Part shown: positions 26,393 to 33,419 of the stretch, piece by piece
Numbering within the stretch: position 1 is the stretch's first letter
How the letters are laid out: every line of letters starts with the position of its first letter
Assembly (NCBI GenBank): GCA_017469425.1
Contig: JAFUGJ010000007.1
Coordinates: forward strand, 1-62,659
Length of the DNA stretch: 62,659 bases
Source of the DNA: Bacteroidales bacterium
Lineage (GTDB): Bacteria; Bacteroidota; Bacteroidia; Bacteroidales; UBA932
Direction of reading: 5' to 3'
Made by a program: the position numbers and the translations under genes
Notes under the pieces: model-generated
Told to the model about the DNA's origin: nothing
Databases searched by the model: none
The model's input: the letters and a program-made list of their open reading frames with translations, nothing else

Positions 26393-26896
26393 ATGACCGC
26401 TAAAACATTTCTTGAAACTCAGGTTGTATCCTCAATCTCTTCCCTTATTGAAAATGACCCTTTCGTCGCTTTTACCATTATGGCTATAAGTATCGAATTC
26501 CTTGGAAAAGGACAAAATGTCAAGGAGGAGTGGGGGAAGGAAAAAGAATCCTCGCAGGAGTCATTCAAAAAAGGAATGGTATTATTCCCGGATGAGTATA
26601 AGTCCTATCAGCAAGAATACGATTTGTTCCACTCTCTCCGTTGTGGCTTTGCGCATTGTGTAATACAAAGTTCCAATATAGTGTTACACCGAAAGGGGGT
26701 ACATTATATAAAAGACTCAAAGCTCCACCTTAGTTGTGAACAATTTTTTGCTGATTATCAAACAGCAGTAAACAAACTGATAGGGGCGCCTGAATATAGT
26801 AGTAAGATGGAAAAAGATTTCTTCACCATTGACACTGATGAACAGGGATTTCCGTCATCAGCCTTCACTGCTGATATACAGACAAAAACTATATAA
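26393..26896 (+). CDS. HEPN-like protein of unknown function
   Basis: 167 residues, mostly helical. The segment LFHSLRCGFAHCVIQ holds an R-x4-H motif in the context (L-R-x-G-x-x-H) seen in HEPN-type ribonucleases and related helical proteins. The following strand and FFADYQTAVNKLI helix fit this. HEPN proteins often act as toxins or defence effectors, but no nucleotidyltransferase partner lies next to it. A terminator follows at 26917. The ATG at 26393 is used rather than a TTG two codons upstream. Confidence 0.5.
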   Translation: MTAKTFLETQVVSSISSLIENDPFVAFTIMAISIEFLGKGQNVKEEWGKEKESSQESFKKGMVLFPDEYKSYQQEYDLFHSLRCGFAHCVIQSSNIVLHRKGVHYIKDSKLHLSCEQFFADYQTAVNKLIGAPEYSSKMEKDFFTIDTDEQGFPSSAFTADIQTKTI

Positions 26897-26916
26897 CATT
26901 TTAGATTATATAGCTA

Positions 26917-26955
26917 CAGTCCAGAGTGGTTCATAATCGCTCTGGACTGATTATT
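26917..26955 (+). terminator. Terminator between convergent element genes
   Basis: A perfect 10-bp stem CAGTCCAGAG/CTCTGGACTG with a 13-nt loop, followed by ATTATTTTG. Confidence 0.65.
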
Positions 26956-27044
26956 TTGATGCATTTTTAAATTGATACTTTCATCTGCAATCCTTTCAAC
27001 CACTTATGTTCAAAAGCACTGCACTGGTAGGGTATGTTGTTATA

Positions 27045-27938
27045 TTATATCCTGCCATTGCTTGAAATGATGTCTTGCCAGGTCAGCGGTTTGCGTCCTT
27101 TGGTGAACCTCAACACTGAAGACAGATGGTAGAAGAATAAATCCTGCAGTATCGCTGGATCAAATAAATCTTCAACCGCCTGGGCCCTGCCAATCTTTCT
27201 GTAATAGTCTTTCAACTCTTGGTACCTCAACCTCACTTCCAGCCGGAACAGGTGCCTTGGGTTTCCGTGGAAGTTGAGGATATATTGCTTTTCGGAGTGC
27301 GTTTCGATTTCCGCCCGCTTGTCGTAACTCTGTACGGTTATGCCCTTCTCCTTGTTTCGTACTGCCTTTGCCTGTCGTATGGTTACAGTTGGGCAATGTA
27401 AACGGGAGAGGGAACTTGAGTAATCAAAGGACAGCCCTTTTATAATTCCTTTCCGGTCTTTGACAGCCTTGCCGTTGAGGATGGTTGTCACTCTATCGTT
27501 ACGCAGCATCCGTTTAATAATTGAACTGAAGTTCTTGTTATGATCAAACGCAATATCTATTGCAGTAAAGTTATTAAAGTGTAGGCCCAGCAGTTCCGGC
27601 AGATCCAGTGCCGCCCTCAACAACTCACGATCATACAGGCAGGGATTGGAAATTTTATAATAGACATAGCGGCTGGCGTTCTCTCCATACCTTCCGAATT
27701 TTAAGAACCCCATTTCGCCTTTTGATTCTTCATGTAGATGAAACACGACAAAAATATATTCATACCTTTCTCCTCCAATCCGAACGAGTGAATAATCCCC
27801 ATTGTCCTTAGAACGCCCCAACTGGATTTGCGACAAGTCCTCAAGCAAAGAAGGCTCTGCAATGTAGCAAAGCCTCAACTCATCAATTACAAACCTCCCT
27901 GCATTACTGGTCGTCCTCATTTTTACCCAAGAATTCAT
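27045..27938 (-). CDS. Possible replication initiator (Rep_trans/Phage_X-like)
   Basis: 297 residues. The pattern of an early VIDELRLCYI strand, the later FTAIDIAFDHNKNF strand, a YDKRAEIE motif, then HLFRLEVRLRYQELKDYY resembles rolling-circle initiators of the Rep_trans/phage gene II-X group, where the acidic strand and the Tyr/Lys-rich motif build the nicking site. The identification rests on these short patterns only. It overlaps the NUMOD3 gene by 35 nt, implying coupled translation. It would fit an element that replicates after excision. Confidence 0.5.
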   Translation of the reverse strand: MNSWVKMRTTSNAGRFVIDELRLCYIAEPSLLEDLSQIQLGRSKDNGDYSLVRIGGERYEYIFVVFHLHEESKGEMGFLKFGRYGENASRYVYYKISNPCLYDRELLRAALDLPELLGLHFNNFTAIDIAFDHNKNFSSIIKRMLRNDRVTTILNGKAVKDRKGIIKGLSFDYSSSLSRLHCPTVTIRQAKAVRNKEKGITVQSYDKRAEIETHSEKQYILNFHGNPRHLFRLEVRLRYQELKDYYRKIGRAQAVEDLFDPAILQDLFFYHLSSVLRFTKGRKPLTWQDIISSNGRI

Positions 27939-28101
27939 TCATGCTTATTCCTTCCGGTCGGTGCGGCACACCCTCCCAGTAATCTTTCATTGCCTGGCTA
28001 ATGTGCTGGCGGTGTTCTGCACTTTTTGGCTTGTTGCTGACGGCCCGGCTAATCTTTTCCTTGTGCTCGTCGCTGAGCTCTCGCCACTGTCTTTTATACA
28101 T
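27904..28101 (-). CDS. Small NUMOD3-motif DNA-binding protein
   Basis: 65 residues. LSDEHKEKISRAVSNKPKS and AEHRQHISQAMKDYWEG form two NUMOD3-type helical repeats, the DNA-binding module of GIY-YIG and HNH homing endonucleases, here without a nuclease domain. It lies directly upstream of, and overlaps, the possible Rep gene, so it may recognise the element's origin. Confidence 0.65.
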   Translation of the reverse strand: MYKRQWRELSDEHKEKISRAVSNKPKSAEHRQHISQAMKDYWEGVPHRPEGISMNEFLGKNEDDQ

Positions 28102-28528
28102 AATACTATCAGGCGCTATTATGCCTGCTCCAACAATAAATATGGGAAGCAGGGAAAAAGTGACAGGTGTAGTAGAATTTTTTATCGCTGGTCAGCTTCC
28201 GAAAGACGCTCAAAGCTCAAAGGGGGCGCATATTATGCTTGGTATCCTTCAAATATACGGGGCAGCTTTCATACACCGGCAATGCTGGGAGGGCAGTTGC
28301 TCGCGAATTATTTATGGTTTTGAGGGGGATTGTGCCATAATATATTTGGCAGTCAAAGAAATTTAATTACCTTTGCAAGGTCATGTGATTATGACAATTG
28401 GTAACGAATTAGAAACAGGCATCTACCCTTAATAGGTGTCTGTTTTATTTCTCCAAGACGGTTTACCCGAGGGGAGGTGATGAATCAAGGGAGTCCGTTG
28501 TCTTTACAAGTTATCCAATTTAAATCAC
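28102..28528. other. Non-coding region upstream of the small basic gene
   Basis: 427 bp. An open frame at 28121-28366 has no recognisable features. The right half has a strong hairpin with a T tract (28415-28450) and a Shine-Dalgarno-like GGGGAGGTG immediately before an ATG at 28480, which opens a 34-codon frame overlapping the next gene in another phase. This looks like a transcribed leader with an attenuator-type terminator. Confidence 0.35.
28415..28450 (+). terminator. Terminator or attenuator hairpin
   Basis: An 11-bp stem, ACAGGCATCTA with TAGGTGTCTGT (two G-T pairs), loop of 7 nt, followed by TTTATTT. It stands before rather than after a gene, so it could be a transcription attenuator. 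Confidence 0.55.
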
Positions 28529-28666
28529 ATGAAAAGAAAGACAAGACAAAAACTTGTTCTCTACTCCATTGGAATGGTGGTTGAGAGGATTGTCAGAGTG
28601 AAGGCGTATAAGCGCGTTCGCAATGGCAGAATCGAGAGAGTTCGGAGTCACTACCGAAGGTTTTAA
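28529..28666 (+). CDS. Small highly basic protein (YTR-G-V-HxR-like motif)
   Basis: 45 residues, about one third Arg/Lys. The last part, VKAYKRVRNGRIERVRSHYRRF, follows the pattern VxxYxRxxGxxVxxHxRx found in many small phage and mobile-element proteins. Such proteins are thought to bind DNA. It is likely a real gene despite its size, because the motif is specific. It is the last plus-strand gene of the element and is followed by hairpins at 28698-28736. Confidence 0.55.
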   Translation: MKRKTRQKLVLYSIGMVVERIVRVKAYKRVRNGRIERVRSHYRRF

Positions 28667-28697
28667 GGGAGCCTGAAGTAGCCTGATGGAGGCTCTT

Positions 28698-28736
28698 GCC
28701 GCAAAGCGGCTCTATTCTATCCCCTCGGGGTTTTAA
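28698..28736 (+). terminator. Tandem hairpins after the small basic gene
   Basis: GCCGC-AAA-GCGGC (28698-28710), then CCC-CTCG-GGG followed by TTTTAATATT. Terminator-like. Confidence 0.5.
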
Positions 28737-28747
28737 TATTCGTCAAG

Positions 28748-28778
28748 CTTCCGGCAAAAGTCCACAACTTTCCGGAAG
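28748..28778. repeat. Inverted repeat next to attR
   Basis: CTTCCGG and CCGGAAG arms (28748-28754, 28772-28778) with inner AAAGT/ACTTT pairing. It lies 31 bp from the right att repeat, and read on the minus strand it is part of the open frame that would extend the integrase after excision. It may be an integrase arm site. Confidence 0.45.
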
Positions 28779-28809
28779 TCCTCAACAAAAGTTCGATATT
28801 CTTCAAGGA

Positions 28810-28855
28810 TACCGCACAAGGAGACAAGTTCGCAAGGGCTTGTCTCTTTTGTTTT
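28810..28855 (+). repeat. att direct repeat, right copy (attR)
   Basis: Identical to 22224-22269, including the second copy of the tRNA terminator hairpin. Its last two bases form part of the stop codon of the host gene at 28854-29774. Confidence 0.95.
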
Positions 28856-29774
28856 ACCGCCTGCCGACGCTTTCAAGATATTCTATCAGTTTTTTCGGCT
28901 GGTCGGTCTGGATTATCGAACTGCCCAGCTCAAGGAGTTTTCCATATACTTCTCCGGGATTTGGGCTGTCGTTGGCACGCCTGTCGTCGTATCCTCCGCA
29001 GATGCTGGGCCATAGTGTATTCATCCATACTTTCGAGCCGGAGGCAATCACTTTCCTGCAAAAAGCAAACGCTTCCGCGTCCAATTCCGGGAATGACATT
29101 TCATAGGCAAGGGGCGCTTCGCCTGCGGCCATGTGCTCGTTGTACAGTTTCAGGCCGCTTGGCTTCCACACTTCGGTGATGGGCATATACATCATGTTGT
29201 GCGGATGTGCGGCCATCTTGGCATTTACTTCGGCAACGCTTGCCTTGCCTTTGATGAGCACCTGGTCGGTCATGCCCAGTTCTTCGGTAATGGCGAGCAC
29301 CTGTTCGTAGTACTCGTAGCCCTGGTCCACATTGACGGTAATGCGGTCCTTGCATACGGCAAGTGCTTCTCTCAGGGTTGGCATGTGGTCATAAGGTGAT
29401 TTTATCCCGTGGGCATAGCGCAGGTTGAACTTGCGGATGGAATCCGCAGTCATCGTTGAAATGAGACCTCTGCCCGTGGTGGTGCGGTCGATGGTCTTGT
29501 CGTGGCAGAGCACCAGCACGCTGTCGCGGGTCATCTTGATATCCAACTCTACCATATCCACTCCCATCCTTATAGCGGATTCGATGGCGGCTATGGAGTT
29601 TTCGGGATAGTTGCGCCAGTCGCCTCTGTGGGCAACCACGATAACATAATCTGAAGCGGGATTGTGCATTTCGGCAACAATCCGCCCGGCTCTGCTCATC
29701 TGCGCCTCGGCGGGCAGATAAAGGGCAGATACTACTGCCATGCAGAGCAACATGAGGAATCTACGGTGTTTCAC
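28854..29774 (-). CDS. Glycerophosphodiester phosphodiesterase, secreted
   Basis: A 306-residue exported GDPD-family enzyme. The signal peptide ends near LPAEAQ. Motifs are VAHRGDWRNYPENSIAAIESAIRMGVDMVELDIKMT (catalytic His-Arg and metal Glu/Asp), CHDKTIDRTTTG (second catalytic His) and VNVDQG in place of the usual E-x-K strand. It probably hydrolyses glycerophosphodiesters to glycerol-3-phosphate. The start is GTG at 29774, 5 nt from a TATATTTG box. Its stop codon overlaps the attR repeat, so the element inserted exactly between tRNA-Leu and this gene. Confidence 0.88.
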   Translation of the reverse strand: MKHRRFLMLLCMAVVSALYLPAEAQMSRAGRIVAEMHNPASDYVIVVAHRGDWRNYPENSIAAIESAIRMGVDMVELDIKMTRDSVLVLCHDKTIDRTTTGRGLISTMTADSIRKFNLRYAHGIKSPYDHMPTLREALAVCKDRITVNVDQGYEYYEQVLAITEELGMTDQVLIKGKASVAEVNAKMAAHPHNMMYMPITEVWKPSGLKLYNEHMAAGEAPLAYEMSFPELDAEAFAFCRKVIASGSKVWMNTLWPSICGGYDDRRANDSPNPGEVYGKLLELGSSIIQTDQPKKLIEYLESVGRR

Positions 29775-29779
29775 AAAAG

Positions 29780-29787
29780 CAAATATA
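29780..29787 (-). promoter_or_regulatory. -7 element of the GDPD gene
   Basis: Minus-strand TATATTTG, 5 nt before the GTG start at 29774; this supports GTG. Confidence 0.55.
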
Positions 29788-29798
29788 AGAATAATCGC

Positions 29799-29806
29799 TA
29801 TATTTG
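29799..29806 (+). promoter_or_regulatory. -7 element of the DAACS transporter operon
   Basis: TATATTTG, 24 nt before the ATG at 29831; back to back with the GDPD promoter. Confidence 0.5.
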
Positions 29807-29830
29807 CTTAGCAAACCACATTGCCGGAAA

Positions 29831-30988
29831 ATGAAAAAAATCAAGATAAACCTGTTTGTGAAAGTGCTCATCGCGATAGTCTGCGGCGCACTTGCAGGTC
29901 TCGTGCTCCCGGATGTGCCGGTGCGCATCTTCAAAACCTTCAATGTACTCTTCGCACAGCTGCTCAAGTTCATCGTTCCCCTTCTGGTGCTCGGGCTGGT
30001 GACGCCCGCCATAGCCAATGTGGGGAAGGGTGCCGGAAAGATGCTCCTTGCCGTCATAGGCATTGCCTATCTTTCCACCATCTGTTCGGGATTCTTCGCG
30101 TACCTGTGCTCGTCCAACGCCTTTCCCCTCTATCTTGAAGCAGGAGAACTCAGCGGCGATGCCGTGTCGGCAAAGGAATTCCTGCCTTACTTCGACCTCA
30201 AGATTCCACCGGTCTGCGACATCATGACGGCGCTCGTGCTTTCGTTCATGATAGGGGTGGGCATCATCTTTACCGGCTCTTCCGCCCTGAAAAAAGGCTT
30301 CGACGAGTTCGGAAGCATAGTAAAACTCACCATCGAGAAAGTTATCATCCCCATGCTTCCCTGGTATATCTTCACCATGATATGCGAAATGGCTGCCAAG
30401 GGGGTGATTTCCGTCGTGCTGGGTACGGGATTCAAAATCATTCTCACCGGCATCGTGCTTACAATATGCTATCTGGTAATTCAGTATTGCGTTGCCTGCG
30501 CCATCGCCCGCAAAAATCCTTTCAAGTGCCTTTGGAACATGCTGCCTGCGTATCTTACCGCCTTCAGCGTATGCTCGTCTTCGGCGGTGATTCCGGTTAC
30601 GGCTGAATGTACGCGAAAGAACGGGGTGAGCGGCGACATCGTGGATTTCACCATCCCGCTATGCAGCACCGTGCACATGTGTGGCTCCACCATCAAGCTT
30701 GCTGTGTCCGCCATTGCCGTGGCCTATATCACCGGCACTCCGCTCAGCCTGGCCGTCTATGCCAACTTCGTGCTGATGCAGGGGATTGCAGCCGTGGCGG
30801 CTCCCGGAGTGATGGGCGGCGTGCTGATGGCCTCCGTCGGCCTGCTTGAATCCATTATGGGATTCGGCCCCGAGCAGACAGCCCTCGTAATGACTCTTTA
30901 TCTCGCCCTCGACGGTTACGGCCCCGCCTGCAATGTTACCGGCGACGGAGCGATAGCCATTGTAATAGACAAACTTTTCAAGAAATGA
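29831..30988 (+). CDS. Dicarboxylate/amino acid:cation symporter (DAACS family)
   Basis: A 385-residue inner-membrane transporter with about eight helices. Family marks are the PLLVLGLVTPAIANVGKGAG segment, the Ser-rich re-entrant loop AFSVCSSSAVIPVT, IPLCSTVHMCGSTIK, and NVTGDGAIAIVID near the C-terminus, which form the Na+ and substrate sites in GltPh-type carriers. The substrate is probably a C4-dicarboxylate or a Glu/Asp/Ser-like amino acid. The ATG at 29831 is chosen over a TTG inside the -7 element. The next gene overlaps by 4 nt. Confidence 0.9.
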   Translation: MKKIKINLFVKVLIAIVCGALAGLVLPDVPVRIFKTFNVLFAQLLKFIVPLLVLGLVTPAIANVGKGAGKMLLAVIGIAYLSTICSGFFAYLCSSNAFPLYLEAGELSGDAVSAKEFLPYFDLKIPPVCDIMTALVLSFMIGVGIIFTGSSALKKGFDEFGSIVKLTIEKVIIPMLPWYIFTMICEMAAKGVISVVLGTGFKIILTGIVLTICYLVIQYCVACAIARKNPFKCLWNMLPAYLTAFSVCSSSAVIPVTAECTRKNGVSGDIVDFTIPLCSTVHMCGSTIKLAVSAIAVAYITGTPLSLAVYANFVLMQGIAAVAAPGVMGGVLMASVGLLESIMGFGPEQTALVMTLYLALDGYGPACNVTGDGAIAIVIDKLFKK

Positions 30989-32187
30989 GAAAATATTTAT
31001 TTGCCGCGCTTGCCCTGCTTCTCGGACTGAATGCCGGGGCATCTCCGATGAAAGCCAGAGTTATCCAGCCCCTGTTCGCGATGGACGAAGTTGGGCTTGA
31101 CAAGAGCTATGAATGGACGCTGAAAGAGTTGCGAAAGTGCGACGCGAGCCTCGACATAGTGGTGCTTCCGGAGTTCAGCGAAGTGCCCGGAAAAACCAGT
31201 TACCCGGGTTTTCTCGAAACCGTCCATAAGTATGGTCCGGACCTTCTGGAAGAGTGTGCCCAAACCGCCAGGCGCTGCAGCACCCTCGTGTTCTGCGGAG
31301 CCATCGATACTTCGTGGGATGTGCCGCGCAACGCCATCTTCGTTTACGGGCGCGACGGTTCGCTGCTTGGCAAATACTACAAAGAGCACCTTACCGCGGG
31401 CGAGTGGAAAAAGTACGGGCTCGACAATGAGTACACCCGCGAATGGACGCAGCCTTATATTCTTGACATAGAAGGGGTTCGCTACATGTTTCTCATCTGC
31501 TACGACTTCTATTTCTATGAGGCTTACGCCAACATAGCCCGCTGGAAGCCGGATGTAATCATAGGCGCATCGCATCAGCGCAGCGACCCTCACCATGTGC
31601 TCGACATAATCGACATGTTCTGCGCGTACAACACCGGCGCATATCTCGTGCGCGCATCTGTATCCATGGGCAAGAAATCGAAGATAGGCGGGTGCTCCTG
31701 CGTAGTTGCGCCCACCGGGAAGATACTCGGCAATCTCTATTCAAAGGTGAAGACCCTGGATGTCACTTTCGACCCGCATGAAAAATACCTGAAGCCTGCC
31801 GGATACGGCAATCCTCCGGCAATGCACAGCGAATACATCGAAATAGGGCGCCGTCCGTGGTATTACCGTCCGGGAGGGAGCGCAATCGTAGCGCCCCTCA
31901 GCGAGGCTCCTGCCAACCGTGTTGTATTCCGTCCTTCCGGCAGCGAAAACATCCTCGCGCAGCTTGGAGCGGCAGTTGCAACAGGGGCGCAGGAATTGGA
32001 GATTCCGCTATGTGTCCGTGAGGGCTCAATCGTTGCCGCCGACGGCACCCCCTTTGCCGACATCCTCGCCAAACTATCCTGCCATGCCATCATGAAACTC
32101 GACCTTCAGGGTGGCTGGACCGAAGCCGACCGCAAAGCCCTCGATGAACTTGTGTTCATATACGATGCGGTGGGGTATGTCTATTAG
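30985..32187 (+). CDS. Exported nitrilase-superfamily hydrolase with GDPD-like tail
   Basis: 400 residues. The signal peptide ends near LNAGAS. The carbon-nitrogen hydrolase domain (about 25-280) has the catalytic triad: Glu in VLPEFSE, Lys in YYKEHLT, Cys in LICYDFYF. The last 90 residues contain SENILAQLGAAVATGAQELEI, which resembles the GDPD N-terminal PENTLxAxxxAxxxGAxxxELD motif, but without the catalytic His or a second half. It could amidohydrolyse a small amide in the periplasm. It is coupled to the DAACS transporter (4-nt overlap). Confidence 0.78.
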   Translation: MRKYLFAALALLLGLNAGASPMKARVIQPLFAMDEVGLDKSYEWTLKELRKCDASLDIVVLPEFSEVPGKTSYPGFLETVHKYGPDLLEECAQTARRCSTLVFCGAIDTSWDVPRNAIFVYGRDGSLLGKYYKEHLTAGEWKKYGLDNEYTREWTQPYILDIEGVRYMFLICYDFYFYEAYANIARWKPDVIIGASHQRSDPHHVLDIIDMFCAYNTGAYLVRASVSMGKKSKIGGCSCVVAPTGKILGNLYSKVKTLDVTFDPHEKYLKPAGYGNPPAMHSEYIEIGRRPWYYRPGGSAIVAPLSEAPANRVVFRPSGSENILAQLGAAVATGAQELEIPLCVREGSIVAADGTPFADILAKLSCHAIMKLDLQGGWTEADRKALDELVFIYDAVGYVY

Positions 32188-32195
32188 CGGATTGT

Positions 32196-32687
32196 TTATC
32201 TGGGAAGTTCGAATACCTCCAGGCCGGAAACCTCGCCTTCGGAAATCTTGAACCTCAGCGCGGTGCGCACCACCTGCCATCCCTGGAGCCCTGCCGCTCC
32301 AGGGTTCATGGTGAGCATATTGTATTTGTGATCCCACTGGACTTTGAGAATGTGGGAATGCCCGCACACGAAAAGCCCGGGTTTTTCTTCCATGATAACC
32401 CTTCGGGCCACGGGGTCGTAGCGACCCGGATAGCCCCCTATGTGTGTCATCAGCACTTTCAGGCCCTCGCGCTCAAAGCATTGGAATTCCGGGAAATCGT
32501 AGCGCACGGGGTATCCGTCGCAGTTGCCATACACTCCTACCAGCGGCTTGAAGTCCTTGAACTGCTGCAGGAAGGCATCGTCGCCGCCCCAGTCGCCTGC
32601 ATGCCATAGTTCATCCACCGGCTCCAGGAACTCCCGGAACTGGGGGCTGAACACCCCGTGGGTGTCGGAAATAAGGCCTATGAACAT
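32196..32687 (-). CDS. YfcE/MJ0936-type metallophosphoesterase
   Basis: 163 residues. Motifs are the N-terminal GLISDTHG (metal Asp/His), HAGDWGGDD, VYGNCDG (usual GNCD), MTHIGGYP and VCGHSHI. It is a small cytoplasmic phosphodiesterase of the YfcE group, typically active on artificial phosphodiesters; the in-vivo substrate is unknown. The ATG touches the stop codon of the upstream lipoprotein gene (1-nt overlap). Confidence 0.9.
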   Translation of the reverse strand: MFIGLISDTHGVFSPQFREFLEPVDELWHAGDWGGDDAFLQQFKDFKPLVGVYGNCDGYPVRYDFPEFQCFEREGLKVLMTHIGGYPGRYDPVARRVIMEEKPGLFVCGHSHILKVQWDHKYNMLTMNPGAAGLQGWQVVRTALRFKISEGEVSGLEVFELPR

Positions 32688-33400
32688 TAAATGCTGTTAA
32701 AGTCAACAGCGCATTCAGCCGTGATGGCAGAATTCGCTTCGTGAAAAATTATTTTCAGATTATGTTTTTTGTTGTTATTGGGAATGGATGTAAAGACAAA
32801 AGCGATTTCTGAATGCAATAATTTTAAATCCTCTGGATTCAAGTTGTAGAGGAAACTGTTGACCGGAAAATATTCAGGTTTGATAAAGTAGTCATATTTG
32901 GGTTTTTGCCACAACAACCAGTCTTTAGAAATTGTTTTCCATAATTCTTCATTAGTTTCACCATTTACAAGCCATCTATATGGAGAAACAGCAACGATTT
33001 TCACGGTACTTGCTAATGACTGCCCCGCAGGAATATCGTTGAAATCGGTATCGCTGATGATATCAATGCTTACGAAATCGTTCACATAGCATACTGTGGC
33101 ATCTGACATCATTCTTGGTTTATTGTACTGATAATCAGAATACTTTATGTGATATTGTTGGTCCATTTCGCTTGTGTAGATACAGTCATCACACTCTACG
33201 CTGATGGCCATAGCCCCGTTGAAATCTTTTTGAGTATCAAGAGCGTTCATTTGATGCGCGCTCAAAGAAGTTGCCCGGACATAGTGCAATACAAAATTTT
33301 CACTTGTATATGTCATGTACTCTCCTTTATCGGTTGTTGTTTTACAACTTGAAAGTGTGGCCAATAAAAGACTTAAAAATAGGAAATAATAATGTTTCAT
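32687..33400 (-). CDS. Lipoprotein of unknown function
   Basis: A 237-residue lipoprotein (lipobox LSSC, Cys at about residue 19). The mature part begins KTTTDKGEYMTYTSENF; no known family is seen. It is clearly more AT-rich than the flanking genes (many AAT, TTT and ATA codons), which suggests recent acquisition. A near-consensus TATATTTC lies 5 nt before the ATG. Confidence 0.7.
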   Translation of the reverse strand: MKHYYFLFLSLLLATLSSCKTTTDKGEYMTYTSENFVLHYVRATSLSAHQMNALDTQKDFNGAMAISVECDDCIYTSEMDQQYHIKYSDYQYNKPRMMSDATVCYVNDFVSIDIISDTDFNDIPAGQSLASTVKIVAVSPYRWLVNGETNEELWKTISKDWLLWQKPKYDYFIKPEYFPVNSFLYNLNPEDLKLLHSEIAFVFTSIPNNNKKHNLKIIFHEANSAITAECAVDFNSI

Positions 33401-33419
33401 TTATAGAAATATAATTACT

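Larger units (their letters stand above)
22224..28855. mobile_element. Integrated element at tRNA-Leu (6.6 kb, serine-integrase type)
   Basis: Bounded by perfect 46-bp direct repeats (22224-22269 and 28810-28855); the repeat period is 6,586 bp. Inside are a large serine integrase, a small serine resolvase, an XRE regulator, several small unknown genes, a NUMOD3 protein, a possible replication protein and two structured non-coding regions. Base composition is visibly more AT-rich than the flanks. No relaxase, conjugation, capsid or Zot-like ATPase gene is visible. It could be an integrated plasmid, a mobilisable element or a satellite; the name is left open. Confidence 0.88.

Noticed and set aside
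28121-28366. 81-codon plus-strand frame in the element
   Set aside because: No motif, no ribosome-binding site, unusual composition; kept only as part of the non-coding description.
22224-28855. CRISPR-like reading of the 46-bp repeat
   Set aside because: Only two copies, 6.6 kb apart and spanning a tRNA end and terminator; it is an att repeat.
22224-28855. Inovirus-type prophage
   Set aside because: The Rep-like gene and small membrane protein fit loosely, but there is no Zot-like ATPase and no coat-protein candidate.
29804-29830. TTG start for the DAACS transporter
   Set aside because: It lies within the -7 element TATATTTG; the ATG at 29831 gives the normal N-terminus.
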